The notes under the pieces are model-generated. The model worked only from the letters and a program-made list of their open reading frames with translations, was not told the origin of the DNA and did not search any database. 64,000 nt of DNA from Dipteronia dyeriana (Eukaryota; Streptophyta; Magnoliopsida; Sapindales; Sapindaceae). The stretch is taken from assembly GCA_032871835.1 (NCBI GenBank), contig CM065297.1:88681052-88745051 (forward strand), given 5' to 3'. The position numbers and the translations under genes are program-made. Every line of letters starts with the position of its first letter. Position 1 is the stretch's first letter. Positions 13,937 through 25,976 of this stretch are shown in pieces.

Positions 13937-14838
13937 TAGCTACTGTACTACATATTCTGTTCTGACTAGGACCGAGCTTGCTGCTAATTCTGTAATCGAT
14001 AAATACAAATGGAGTATCTCTCTCATCTGTGGTTTTGAAATGATGGGAGCATGCCCTAGGTATTCTTTGATTTTTAAGAATGCCTGCTCGCACTCTTCGT
14101 TCCATTCGAGCCCTTTCCCTTTTTTGATTACTTTGAAAAAGGGTGCGCATCTGTCTGTGGCCTTTGAGATGAATCTACCCAAGGAAGCTAAGCATCCTGT
14201 TAGGCGTTGTACTTCTTTTAGTGTCCTTGGTGAAGTCATTTTCCGTAGGGCTTGGATCTTCTCAGGGTTGACTTCGATTCCTCTTTGGTGAACTTGAAAA
14301 CCCAGGAATCTTCTTGAAGGAACTCCGAATAAACACTTGTTCGGATTTAGCTTCATTTGGCATCCCCTCAAGACGTCAAATGTCTCTCGCAGGTCTGAAG
14401 TATGCTTGTCTGTCGTGATGCTCTTGGTCAACATGTCATCAATGTATACTTTCATGTTCCTTCCTATTTACCGTGCGAAGATTCTGTTGACCAGCCCTTG
14501 ATATGTTGCCCCTGTATTTTTTAACCCGAAGGGCATTACCGTGTAACAGTACAAACCCTGATCAGTTGTGAATGCTGTTTTTTCTTCGTCAACCTTGTTC
14601 ATCCGGATTTGGTTATATCCCGAGTATGCGTCTATGAAACTTAACAACTCATGGCCTGATGTAGCGTCCACCAACTGATCTATCCTCGAAAATGGAAAAC
14701 TGTCTTTTTAGCATGTCTTGTTCAAATCTGTGAAATCTGCGCACATTCTCCATTGTCCATTCATCTTTTGGACGAGGACTATGTTAGCTACCCATTGAGG
14801 GTAGTTGACCTCTCTAATCGACCTTACAGTGAGTAGCT
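13937..14838 (-). pseudogene. Reverse transcriptase domain, inner Tat element
   Basis: The polymerase is recognised by LLSFIDAYSGYNQIRMNK, the VMPFGLKN motif and the catalytic YIDDMLTKS loop. Two stops break it. One at about 14465 stands where the outer copy has Gln (ARQIGRN), a CAA to TAA change, and one near 13937 follows YVVQ. The first conserved block (near 14700-14830) is also interrupted. The catalytic aspartates are intact. Confidence 0.88.
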
Positions 14839-15610
14839 TCTATACTTCCTGTTTGATTGCCTGACTTCTCTCGAGATTGAATGATTTTCTCTTTTGTATC
14901 ACTGGTTTTGCATTTGGGTCTACTGTGAGATGGTGAGATATTATTCGGTCATCTATCCCGGCCATGTCTTCATGACTCCAAGCGAACACATCCATGTATT
15001 CTTTGAGCAGATCAATGAGGCTTTGTTTGACTTTTCCTTCCAGGTTAGCCCCGATCTTGATCCTTTTATCTGGTTCATCTTCTTTCAATATAATTTCTTC
15101 GACCTGTTCAGTTTTGGATTCATTCGGCTCTTCCCTTGGATCGAATTCGAATGACAGTGGCTCTTTGTTCTGACCTGGTTGTGTTATTGTGCAAACCTGT
15201 TCATTCTTGTCTTTGTATACTGGCAGGTTAGCTATTCGGGCCATCTCTTGGGATTCCTTGACTACACCGACCTCCTGTTTGGTCGGGAACTTGATCATTA
15301 AGGCATAAGTGGCTGGTACGGCCTTAGTTTTATTTAAGAATGGTCGGCCCAACAATGCATTATAAGGCCAATTGTCTAAGTCTACAACCACGAAGTCGAG
15401 CAATACAGTTCTATGACAATGTGCCACTCCGATCTTCAAATGTAGATTTACCGTTCCGAGTGACCTGACTTCAATTCCTCTGAATCCTCTAAGTGGGGTA
15501 TGAAAAGGTTGTAGATCCTTTCGGTCCAACCTGAGTTGATTGTAGACGGCTACATTGAGATTGTCTGCCGAACTTCCATTATCTATCAAGATTCTCCTAA
15601 CTTCCTGGTG
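14839..15610 (-). pseudogene. Aspartic protease and linker, inner Tat element
   Basis: The retropepsin active site reads VIDNGSSAD instead of the more common DTGSS, followed by the ALLGRPFLNK flap-side motif. It would cleave the Gag-Pol polyprotein. An acidic linker follows (EEIILKEDEPDKRIKIGA), and the RT N-terminus (VFAWSHEDM...) starts near 15000. The long frame covers 14840-15589. Confidence 0.85.
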
Positions 15611-17252
15611 ACCAATCCGGGCACTTATGACTAAGGCGTCATTTGGCCAAACGTCGACCCCATATGAGTCTTCTTCTGTGAATATTATTTGGTCTCATCC
15701 TTCCTTTACCCTTTTGGGTCTGGCTCAACCGAGTTCACGTCAAAGTTATGTCTTGCTTCTATTGCCTCTCTGATTTCCTATGTTCTCTCTCGGTTACTTC
15801 TCTCAGTGGATGGTTCTCCAAAGATTGTATGTATTACTTCATTGGCCTCTGGACTGGCCCTTTGATTTTGACCAGAGTTGTGATCGGCCCTGATCTCTTT
15901 CTTTGTTTCTGATTTCTCATCCCTTTTCAAGATTACATCATGTAGATGTCCTTCCCGAATGAGGGTTTCTATGTAATCTCTGAGCTGATAACACTTGAAA
16001 GTCTCATGTTCGGTTTCCTTGTGGAATCTGTAGTATTTGGTTGTATCTCGCTGGGCGAACTGAGACTGTCGTTGTGGCTCTTGTACCATATTCTTTGCTT
16101 CCAGAATGACCAGGATTTCCACCTGATTTTTCCAAATAGGGGTGTAGTTGGTGTATCTACCTCGGTATTTCTCTGTGGTCTGTTCAGCATTACGCCTGTT
16201 TCCCCCGTCCTTGCTCTTTTCTTTGCTGTTTTCTTTCAACTTCAATTTTCAATTTTTGTTCTACACATTGGACTCAGCGTCCTTTTCGGGTTTTCCTCCA
16301 TGCATGTAGCATCCTCCAGTGGCTAACTCTTCTTCTTTGGCTAGTGCATATCCTCCTGCCATATCCATCATTTTTGTATATCTGGACAGACGGGCTCTTC
16401 TCAGGTCAAAAGATAATTTTCCATTCAGTAGGTTGTTGATGAATGCAGCAATTATCGCTTCATCATTTGCACTGCCGATTTCTGATACTGCTTGGCCGAA
16501 TCTCCATAGGTATTTCTTCAGCGACTCATCTTTCCCTTGTTTTATTTGAGAAAGGTAAGCCACTATTTTTTTCCTATGAACATTGCTCAGAAATTACCTT
16601 GAGAAACTTATGCTTAGTTCACTGAAACTTTCGATGCTTGTTGGGGGCAATCTCCTGAACCATCTTGAGCCCATGTCTCCTAAAGTTTGTGGAAAGTTGA
16701 GGCATAGTAAGGGATCGTTATGGGCATACTGGGCCATAGCACTTTTATAGCGTCTGACATGTTCTTTTGGGTTTGTATCCTTCTTGAACTACTCTACGTG
16801 TGGTATCCTGAATCTTTCTGGGAATGACGTCCGCAGGATATCCCTAGTGAACGGGTTGCCAGAATCCTCGTCAGATAAATCGTTGTACCCATAACGTATG
16901 ACCTGTGCGTCCATTTGACGCCTATTGTTCTCAACTTCTCGAGTTAGGCTCTGGATTATGACATCTCTGTCCCCCACCAGACTTCCCTGATGGTTGAACC
17001 GTTGGGTGATTGTCATTTCTCTTTCTGGCTCTTTACTTTGATGTCGGGTTTCACGTATGATTCCGTGATGTCGCTTGCGATGGTGCCGATCGCTATCTTC
17101 TGATGACCACTGATCCCTATGCATGTCATGTTTACGGTGTCTAGCACAGACTGTCTGATCCTGGTTCTGCTTCTGGCGTGGTTGTTCCTCTTCAGGTGTT
17201 TCACGTCCAGCCTGAATGATTGGAACAAAGTTCCTTCCAGCTTCCGGTGCAT
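15611..17252 (-). pseudogene. gag region, inner Tat element
   Basis: The gag capsid core (PF03732-like) covers about 16270-16830: FPERFRIPHVE at one end and LKKYLWRFGQAVSEI further on. An Arg/His-rich N-terminal part precedes it (SEDSDRHHRKRHH, 17000-17120). Downstream, 15778-16245 contains YYRFHKETEHETFKCYQL, the CX2H-type motif seen in Tat Gag proteins instead of a standard CCHC knuckle. A stop follows HVE near 16788, and several more occur, so no full Gag can be made. Confidence 0.8.
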
Positions 17253-17576
17253 TTAGTTTTGGCCCTACTACAACCGAACGATGCCTCGCAGGTGGGAGGT
17301 TAGGAGTTTATGCTTCTTCTACAGTCAGTAGATCAACTCCTTCCTTTGTTGTGTCTGCCACCAATTGCTGCAACACCTCTCAAAACGTTGTGTCAGGTCT
17401 CTGCTAGTAGGAGGAACTTCCTGGATTCCCGCCAAGAATGTAGGTTGGTTCTCTGTGGTTGCAGCGAGATCTCAGGAGCTACTGCCAACATGGAAGTTAT
17501 TTGGAGATTTTTTGACATCCCCAGAACTGCTTCTACTTTCTCCCATTATCTTTAATTTAATTGGAGGTTCAGTGAC
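17253..17576 (-). other. 5' leader of the inner Tat element
   Basis: Untranslated leader between the primer site and gag. Open frames seen in it on the plus strand are not recognisable and lie opposite to the element's sense. Confidence 0.5.
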
Positions 17577-17594
17577 CCCTCCTTCTAGCGCCAA
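17577..17594 (-). other. Primer binding site of the inner Tat element
   Basis: Read on the minus strand, ATTGGCGCTAGAAGG follows the LTR end ...GTCAACA directly. The outer element has TTGGTGCTAGAATGAGGGG at the same place. I could not name the priming tRNA. Confidence 0.65.
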
Positions 17595-17595
17595 T

Positions 17596-18468
17596 TGTTG
17601 ACGTTTATTTCTGGATGTATGAGAAAAGTCAACAGGGATTGATTTTAGCTGTGATTTCAAATAGATAGAGAAGGAGAAAGCAATCGGACGCAAGTTTTTT
17701 ACCTGGTAAAACTCCGATGACCGGAGATACGTCCACGGGTGGTTGAGTGATCCACCAAGCCAAAATCCACTATGAAATAATATAATTACAATTCTCGATC
17801 TCTCTTTCTTCTCTCTGTATTTTTCTATGATTGTTGTATCTCTTTGTGCGACGAGATTATGGGCCTATTTATATGTCCATAGAACCCTAATCTTCTTTGT
17901 ACAAGTAATAAAAGATCTTTGTATTTAATTATAATTGTTTACTTGTTCGAAGTAGTTTGTCTTCTTTCATGTTTTAGAGACTTGTATTGAGATCGAATGG
18001 GACTCTAGTAATATAGTCCAATTAGGAATTATATCCTTATAAGAACGTAGTCTTTTTGAAGAAGTAAAATTGTTGCCTGGTTAGGAACCCTCTGCTTGAT
18101 AATTCTTTTCTTTTAGGAATTCCTCTTTGATATGGATATCTTAGTGTATTTTAATGACTCGATTCGTGTGAGCAACGCGCTGGGCTTTTTATTCAGTTTT
18201 CTTCATGCTTGTCTCGAGTAGAACACGATATCAGTTGGTCCCGAGTGACGTCATCTGATCTCGCGCAGAAAATGTCACCAACTAGCCTTGAGTATGTTTA
18301 ACTGACCCTGAGTAGTATATGGCGTCAGTTGACCCCGAGCAGGTCTTTGTTCAATACTTGTTTATTCAGGCTTCTCTTTTTTTTTTGTGATGCCTATTCG
18401 GACGTCCACCTGGTAAATTTATCCTCTTTGTAGATGATGTGTACGCCCGGTAAAATTCACATACGACA
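17596..18468 (-). repeat. 5' LTR of the inner Tat element
   Basis: This 873-bp LTR begins TGTCGTATGTG on the minus strand and ends GACGTCAACA. Across the first 430 bp compared by eye it differs from 6746-7629 at about 26 positions. Confidence 0.87.
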
Positions 18469-18473
18469 GTGCA

Positions 18474-19265
18474 CATCACTAACAAAGTTGACAATCCCTT
18501 AATATTGCCAGACATCCTAGTTGACATCCAGAAGATACCCTTCAAAACATCACTAAGGAATGAAAACCCAAGTAAGTGTGAACACGAGTATTCGGCAAGA
18601 CATGGCCAGCTCGGGACCAAATGACGTCATGTTCTACTCGGGACAAATAGAGAGAAACTCGAATAAAGAAATACAGTACATAACTCGCATATGAACTCAG
18701 AGTCACAATAAAATACGTAAAGATATCCATATCGAGAAGAATTCCCAGAAGAATAAAATATCAAACAGGAAAAAGGTTCCAGGTCAATGAACAACTTTAT
18801 TTCTTTAAGAAGACTACACATTTATAAGGAAATAAGTCCTAAATGGACTATATCACCAGAGTATCATTCGATCTCCATACAATCTATGAAATAGGAAAGA
18901 AGATAGAGACTACTCCAACAAGCAACCAATTATAATTAAATGTGAATCCTTTCATTACTTGTACAACAAGGATTATGGTTCTATGCATATATAAATAGAC
19001 CCATAATCTCGCTTAGAGGAGATAGAGGATAACTAGCAGAGAAAAAAGATAGATCGAGTGTTGTAAATCTTTATTTCGATAGTGGATTTTGGCTCGCTTT
19101 CTTGTTCAACCACCCGTGGTCGTTTCTTCGATCACCGGAGTTTTACCACGTAAACTTGTGTCTAACTAGCTTCAAATTGCATTCTCTTTCTCTTTCTCTT
19201 TGACAGGTCATGGCTGAAATCCAATCTTGCTAACTTTCTCATCAATCGAGAAATCGACGTCAACA
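18474..19265 (+). repeat. 5' LTR of the outer Tat element, main part
   Basis: This is the remainder of the 5' LTR whose first 30 bp are at 6716-6745. It matches 29336-30161 and ends GACGTCAACA. The inner element separates the two parts. Confidence 0.88.
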
Positions 19266-19267
19266 AT

Positions 19268-19285
19268 TGGTGCTAGAATGAGGGG
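19268..19285 (+). other. Primer binding site of the outer Tat element
   Basis: TGGTGCTAGAATGAGGGG starts two bases after the LTR end, the usual spacing for a tRNA primer site. The tRNA species was not identified. Confidence 0.65.
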
Positions 19286-19599
19286 CTTGAACCTTCGATT
19301 TGATTAAAAAGTAATTACTGGAAGTAGAAGCAGAAACATTTATGGGGATGTCCAAAAATATCCAGATAATGTTCATTTATGCGGTAGTTCACGAGATCTC
19401 GCCACGACCACCGAGAACCAACCAACATCTCTGGAGGGAATCCAACAAATCCCTCCGACCAACAAAGACTTGACATGACGCTTCTGTGAGGCACTACAAC
19501 AGCTGTTAGCGGACGCGGCAAAAGAAGGGGTTGATCTATTAGCTATAGAAGAAACACAACCTATTAATCCCCTATTTACAAGGCTTCATTCGGTTATAG
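19286..19599 (+). other. 5' leader of the outer Tat element
   Basis: Non-coding leader ahead of gag; nothing further recognised. Confidence 0.45.
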
Positions 19600-21200
19600 T
19601 TGGGCCGAAACCAGATGCACCAGAAGCCGGTAGGAACTCTGTTCCAATCAATCAGGATAAGGGACGTGAAACACCCGAAGAGGAACGACCATGCCAAAGG
19701 TAAAGCCATGGTCAGACGGCCCATGATAGACACCGTAAGCCTGACCGGCGTAGGGATCGGTCGTCATCATCTGAGGATAGTGATCGGTACCATCGTAAGC
19801 ATCATCATGGAACCATACGCATGCAAGGTTTAACCCATGAGACTCAGCAACGAAGTGAAGAGGAGTTAGAAACAGGCATGGCAATCACCCGACGGTTAAA
19901 CCATCATGGAGAACCTGTGGAAGACAGAAATGTTAGGAATTAAAGTCTGACCCAAAAGTCGAAAACAACAGGCATCAAATGGACGCGCTGGTTAGGCGAT
20001 ATGGATATATAAAGACTTATCTGACAATGATTCCGATAGTCCATTTATTATGGACATCCTGCGAACCCCATTCTCAGAGAGGTTTAGGATGCCACACGTA
20101 CAACAATTCAATAAGGATACAGATCTTAAAGAACACATCAGGCGATATAAAAGCGCTATGGTTCAGTATGCCCACAGCGACCCTTTACTATGTCTCAACT
20201 TTCCACAGACTCTGGGTGACACAGGCTCAAGATGGTTTGGAAGGTTTCCCCCGGCAAGCATCAAAAGTTTCGGTGAATTAAGCAGAAGTTTCTCAAGACA
20301 ATTTATGGGCAATGTACATAGGAAAAAATCAGTATCTTACCTTTCTCAGTTGAAATAAGGGAAAGATGAGTAGTTGAAAAAATACCTGGGGAGATTCGGT
20401 CAGGCGGTCTCAGAAATCGACAGTGCAAATGATGAAGCAATAATTGTTGTATTCATAAACAATTTACAGAATGGACGACTATCTTTTGACTTAAGAAGGG
20501 CCCGTCTAACCAGATATGAAGACATGATAGACATGGCTGGAGGATATGCACTAGCCGAAGAAGAGGAGTTAGCCACGAGAGGATGTTACATACATGGAGG
20601 GAGACTTGGGAAAAAAGATGCCTAGTCAAAGGTACAGAAACAAAAAAGAAAACAAAAAGGAAACGGTAAAGAAAGAAGCAAGGATGGAGTAAACGGGCGT
20701 AATGCTGACTAGACCACGGAGAAAATATACAAACTACACCCCTCTCCGGAAAAATCAGGAGGAAATCTTGGCCATATTAGAAGAAAATAATCTGGTGAAG
20801 GAACCACACCGACAGTCTCAATTTGCTTGGTGAGATATACCAAAATATTGCAGATTCCACAAAGAAACCAGTCATGAGACTTCCAAATGTTACCAGCTTA
20901 GAGACTACATAGAGACCCTAATTCGGGAAGGGCACCTACAAGATATAATCTTGAAAAGAGATGAGAGGTCAGAAACGAAGAAAGAAACCAGGGCCGACCA
21001 TAGTTCCGGTCGAAACAGAAGGGTCAGTCCCGAGGCAAATGAAGTAATATAAACAATCTTTGGAGGATATCAACTGGAAGAAGTAACCGAGAGAGAACTC
21101 AGGAAATCAGAGAAGTGGTGGAAGCAAGGCAGAACCTTGATGTCAACTCCGTCGAACCAAACCCGAAAAGGGTAAAAGAAGGATGAGACCCAATAATATT
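19600..21200 (+). pseudogene. gag region, outer Tat element
   Basis: The region is colinear with the inner copy's gag. The Arg/His-rich part (SSEDSDRYHRKHH) lies near 19755-19810. The capsid core spans 20050-20625 (FSERFRMPHVQQF, LGRFGQAVSEIDSANDE, GGYALAEEEEL) with a stop between 20358 and 20374. The YCRFHKETSHETSKCYQL motif is near 20850. At least six frame breaks are visible, so it is a relic. Confidence 0.8.
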
Positions 21201-21229
21201 CATAGAGACTGACTCACATGGGGTCGATG

Positions 21230-21795
21230 TTCAACCAAATGACGCCCTTGTCATAAGTGCCCGAATTGGACACAAGGATGTGAAGAGAATTGTAATAGAC
21301 AATAGTAGTTCGGCTGATATTCTCAATATAGTTGTCTACGATCAACTCAGGTTGGATCTACAGGATTTGTAACATTTCCATACCCCACTCAAAGGATTTG
21401 GGGGAGTTGAGGTCAGGTCTCTTGGTACGGTAAAGTTATCCGTAAAAATCAGAGCAGCACCTTGTAAGCGAACAGTGTTTCTCGATTTTGTAGTGGTAGA
21501 CCTAGACAATTAACCTTACAACGCACTGTTAGGTCGGCCATTCTTGAATAAATCTAAGGCAGTAACAGCTACCTATGCTCTGATGATCAAATTCCCAACT
21601 GAACATGGGATAGAAGTAGTCAAAGGATCACAGGAGATGGCCAGAAAAGCTAATCTCTCAGTTTATAAAGACAGGGACGAAAGTGAGCAAGTGTGTACCA
21701 TAACACAGTCAAATCAGATCGAGCAAGAACCACTGTTGTTTGAGTTCGATCTGAAGGAAGAGCTGAAAGTGTCTAAAAGTGAACTGATAGAGTAG
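21230..21795 (+). pseudogene. Aspartic protease region, outer Tat element
   Basis: IDNSSSADILN replaces the inner copy's IDNGSSAD, so a glycine of the retropepsin loop is lost. The flap-side motif ALLGRPFLNK is kept. Stops occur at about 21370 (after LQDL) and 21511, where TAA replaces a Trp codon position. The frame 21544-21795 runs into the acidic linker. Confidence 0.8.
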
Positions 21796-23030
21796 ATAGT
21801 CTTGAAGGAAGACAAACCAGATAAGAAGATCCAAATCGGAGCTAATTTAGAAGGAAAGGTCAAGAAAAACCTTATTGATCTACTCAGAGAGTACAAAGAT
21901 GTGTTCGCCTGGAGTCATGAAGACATGGTAAGGATAGACGCCCGAGTAATATAACATCATCTAGCGGTGGACCCAAATGCAAAGCCAGCAATACAAAAGA
22001 GAAGATCTTTCAACCGCGAGAGAAGTTAGGCGATCAAGTAGAAAGTAGAAAAGTTACTCGTTGTAGAGTTGATCAAAGAAATCAGCTACCCTCAATGGGT
22101 AGTCAATGTGGTCCTCGTCCAGAAGGAAAAGGCCAGTGGAGAATGTGCGTGGATTTCACGGACCTGAACAAGGTTTGCCCAAATGACAGTTTTCCTCTTC
22201 CAAGGATAGATCAACTGGTCGATGCTACATCAGGCAATGAATTACTTAGCTTCATGGACGCCTACTCGGGATACAACCAAATCCAGATGAATAAGGCTGA
22301 TGAGGAGAAAAAAGCATTCACAACCGATCAGGGCTTATACTGTTACACAGTAATGCCTTTTGGACTAAAAAATGTGGGAGCAACATATCAAAGACTGGTG
22401 AACAGAATCTTTGCACGTCAAATAGGAAGAAACATGGAAGTTTACATAGATGACATGTTGACCAAGAGCATCTCAGCAAACAGGTATACTTTAGACCTGC
22501 GAGAAACATTCGATGTCTTGAGGAGATATCAGATGAAGTTGAATCTGAATAAATGCCTATTCGGAGTTCCATCGGGTAGGTTCTTAGGTTTCCAAGTTCA
22601 CCAGAGGGGAATCGAAGTAAACCCTGAGAAGATCCAAGCCTTCAAAAAATGACCTCGCCAATGACGCTAAAAGAAATGCAACGCTTAACAGGTTGCTTAG
22701 CCTTCTTGGGCAGATTTATTTCAAAGGCCACACATAAATATGCTCTATTTTTAAAAATAATTAATAAAGAAAAAAGGGCTTGAATGGAACGAAGAATGTG
22801 AGCAGGCATTCCTAAAAATCAAAGAGTACCTAGGGCAAGCTCCCATCCTTTCAAAACCGAAAATGAAAGAAATACTTCACTTGTATTTATCAATTACGAA
22901 ATTAGCAGCAAGCTTAGTTCTAGTCAGAACAGAAGATGGAGTACAGAGGCCAGTATATAACACTAAGAAAGCACTTCTTCCAGCTGAAACCAGGTATTCA
23001 CAGGTAAAAAAATGGCATTACCATTGGTTT
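21796..23030 (+). pseudogene. Reverse transcriptase and linked RNase H, outer Tat element
   Basis: The best-preserved frame, 22095-22652, holds WRMCVDFTDLNKVCPNDSF, the MPFGLKN motif and the catalytic YIDDMLTKS. A frameshift at about 22652 follows KIQAFKK, where the inner copy continues ALRKMTSPRTLKEVQ. The RNase H part (ITKLAASLVLVRTEDGVQ) follows to about 23030 with further shifts. The palm catalytic residues are intact, but the polyprotein is not. Confidence 0.85.
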
Positions 23031-23784
23031 CGACAGTAAGAAACTGAGGTCATACTTTCAGGCTCATACAATTCAGGTCCTCACCGACTGCCCACTTAAG
23101 CAAATCTTACAGAAGCCAGAAATTTTATTAAGACTAACCAAATGGGCAATCGAATTGAGTGAATTTGACATTCGGTACATCCCCAGGACATCCCTTAAAG
23201 GCCAGGTTGTAGCAGAATTCGTAGCAGAATTCACAAAACCGAACCAAGAAGCAAAAAGGATGTTGGGCGAGAGTTTCTTATGGAAATTATACGTCGATGG
23301 CTCCTCGAATACTCATGGCAGCGGGGCAGGCATCGTAGTACGCACCCCAGAAGAAGATAACGTGGAATGTGCAATGAGATTCGATTTCAAAGCAACAAAT
23401 AATCAAGTCGAGTACGAAGCGCCACTAGCTGGACTTAGAGTATGCATAGCCCTCAGAGCAGATGAGGTCGAAATATTCAGTGATTCACAGGTAGTTTTCA
23501 ACCAAGTCTTGGACGAATACCAAGCTAGAGATGAAGGTATGATATCTTATCGAGGCATAGCAAAACAACTCCTTCAAAAATTCAAAGAATACAGGATTGT
23601 CCAGATTCACAGAGAAGAGAATGAAAAGGCAGACGCCTTGTCCAAACTAGCATCAGCAACAGCCACAATCAGGCCAAAAACTATTCTGGTTGCACAACTC
23701 CTCAGTCCGAGTATGGTTGAGCCAAGAAACTTTGAAATTTTAGAAATCCGACCACCGTCAGACGGTTGGATGACCCAACTATAA
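23031..23784 (+). pseudogene. Archaeal-type RNase H, outer Tat element
   Basis: The frame 23155-23784 includes LYVDGSSNTHGSGAGIVV, CAMRFDFKATNNQVEYEAP, FSDSQVV and HREENEKADALSKLAS. These cover the conserved acidic residues of RNase HI-like enzymes. This frame is uninterrupted over its domain, unlike its neighbours. Confidence 0.85.
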
Positions 23785-24990
23785 AGGTAATTGGACGAAG
23801 GCATACTCCTAGAAGATTCCTTAGAAGCCAAACGCATCAGGTACCGGTCAACAAGATACACATTGATTGGAGGAGAACTGTACAGAAGGGGGTTTTCCCA
23901 AACACTCCAAAGATGTGTATCAGAGGAAGATGCATGTCAGATACTACAGGAAATCCACGGTGGAGTATGTGGAAACCATACCGGGGGGCAAAAGTTTGGC
24001 ACATAAGGTACTCAGGCAAGGATATTATTGGCCATTTTTGTTCTCGGACTCACAACGATGTTTAGAAGGCTACAATGCATGTCAAATGATCGCCAACGAT
24101 ATCCGATAGCCCCCCGAGCAACTAAGAATCCTTACATCCCCATGGCCATTTGCCATGTGGGGCCTAGACTTAATTGGCCCAATGCCAGTAGGGACAAGAG
24201 GTGGAGCGAAACATGCTATAGTAGTCGTTGATTATTTCACAAAGTTTGTAGAAGCTGAAGTATTGGTGCATATCACATAAGCAAATACCATGAACTTCGA
24301 AAAGAAAAATATACTCTACAGATTTGGAGTCCTGAGCACTATCATCACCGACAATGGCACCCAATTAGATAATCAAAAGTTTAGACAGATGTGTAACGAA
24401 TACCAAATTGCCAATTACTACGCTACACCTACCCACCCTCAAACAAATAGGCAAGCTGAAGCCGTAAACAAAATCATCAAGCACACACTTAAAGCGAAAC
24501 TAGATGCCAATAAAGGAAGCTGGGTTGAAAAACTTCCTGAAGTATTATGGGCATATTGAATGACAATAAGGACTTCTATAGGAGAGACTCCATTCACTTT
24601 AGCGTTTGGAACAGAAGCTATCATTCCAGTAGAAACTTCGTACGTGTCACCTAGAGTCAGGTTGTACGATGAAGACATGAATGTTGACATGTTGTTACAA
24701 AGTCTAGATGAGCTAGAAGAGAAAAGAGAGAAATCCCGAATACAAAATATGGCATATCAGCAAAGAGTGGCTCGCCACTACAACTCTCATGTTTGGATCA
24801 GAAAATTCCAGCTAGGAGACCTGGTACTCAGAAAAATGTCTCTGAACACACAAAATAAAGTTGCCGACTCCTTGGCTGACAAGTGGGAAGGCCTGTACAA
24901 GATTTGAATGGGTAGTTGGTCATGGAGCATATTGGATTGCACGACCAGATGGAAGGGTCTTACCTCGACCATGCAACGCCTAATATTTGA
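23785..24990 (+). pseudogene. Integrase, outer Tat element
   Basis: The zinc-binding part (EEDACQILQEIHGGVCGNHT) is followed by a frameshift at about 23985. The first catalytic Asp lies in a MWGLDLIGP segment near 24157-24185 in another frame. The second Asp is present in TIITDNGTQL and the Glu in QAEAVNKIIK (24290-24559). A stop at about 24557 separates the C-terminal part (24560-24907, FGTEAIIPVETSYVSPR, HYNSHVWIRKFQLGDLVL). The domain is complete in order but broken in frame. Confidence 0.83.
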
Positions 24991-25976
24991 AGATTTTTTA
25001 TCCTTGAAATTGTTTTCTTTAGTTAGGACAATTTTTAGTCAGGTTATTAGTTTTAAAATTTAATCATTGTCAGTTTTGCAGTTATAAATAAAAACCCAAA
25101 TCGGGATTTCAGAAATCTAAAGCATATGATAATAAGAACATATGAAAGACGAGCATGATAATAAGAACATGCAAATAAAATACTTGGGACCATTAATTTG
25201 GTAAAATTCCCGAATGGGGGGAGAAGCTCGAAGGAGCATGCCAGCCGAGCAAGGTCAGTCGCCTTAGCCAAAAGGTAAACCCGATGCACTAGATTCTGGA
25301 AAACGGTTCAGGGCACCGACAGGAAAAATCCCGGTGAGATGCGCAGCTTTGTTAAGCGGTTCAAAAGCTTAATGATTCGACAAACGCTTGCACAGATAAA
25401 ACTAAGGAGAAGTCCTCAGTAACTTGTGTAAGGACTCGAACGTATGATCATTGTGAGCCTTGATGTAATGTTTAGGTAGCAACCGAGTATGAAATGCGAG
25501 TATAAATCTACTTGCTTGTTTCAAGATGACTTGGTTAATAATATTAGCCAGTTTAATAAGATACTTGGCACAAAGAGATTGTATTAGCCAGTTCAATAAG
25601 ATACTTGGTTTAGAAGCTATTCCAAATAACAAAACCAAGTTAAATAAGATACTCGGTAAAGTTACTCGGACAACAGAGTGAGCCAATTCAATAAGATACT
25701 TGACATTAGAAACTATTCCAAATAACAAAACCAAGTTAAATAAGATACTCGGTACTCGGTGAAATTACTTGAGCAATAGGTTAGCTGGTTTAAGCAAAAT
25801 ACTTGGCTTCCTGAATAAAGCCGTTCACAAAAATATAAAACTTTTATTGATCAAAATCTTTACAGGGTGGAAAATTCTACAAAAATGACCTAAGGTTGGG
25901 ATGAGGATTTGGAACTTTTGCTGATACTAGGGTCAGACACTATCTCGTATTCATGGAGAAGGCTCTCATTTGAAGG
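24991..25976. other. Spacer between integrase and antisense gene, outer element
   Basis: Non-coding. It corresponds to 10950-11930 of the inner element in reverse complement and contains the repeat block at 25540-25810. Confidence 0.5.
25540..25815. repeat. Short dispersed repeats, AATAAGATACTTGG
   Basis: At least seven copies of an AA(T/G)TTNAATAAGATACT(T/C)GG motif occur, spaced 30-60 bp apart. They are the reverse complement of the motif at 11210-11375. Relative to their own element both arrays have the same orientation and place. Confidence 0.78.

Larger units (their letters stand above)
6746..18468 (-). mobile_element. Tat-lineage Ty3/gypsy LTR retrotransposon (inner, minus strand)
   Basis: A second member of the same family is inserted in opposite orientation into the 5' LTR of the outer element. 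Flanks GTACA (6741-6745) and GTGCA (18469-18473) are a 4/5-matching duplication, and the uninterrupted LTR at 29336-30161 shows the empty site. Its LTRs are 6746-7629 and 17596-18468 and differ by roughly 6% over the first 430 bp. Protein domains on the minus strand run gag (17250) to integrase (11930). It is better preserved than the outer copy, with long frames broken by only a few stops. Confidence 0.9.
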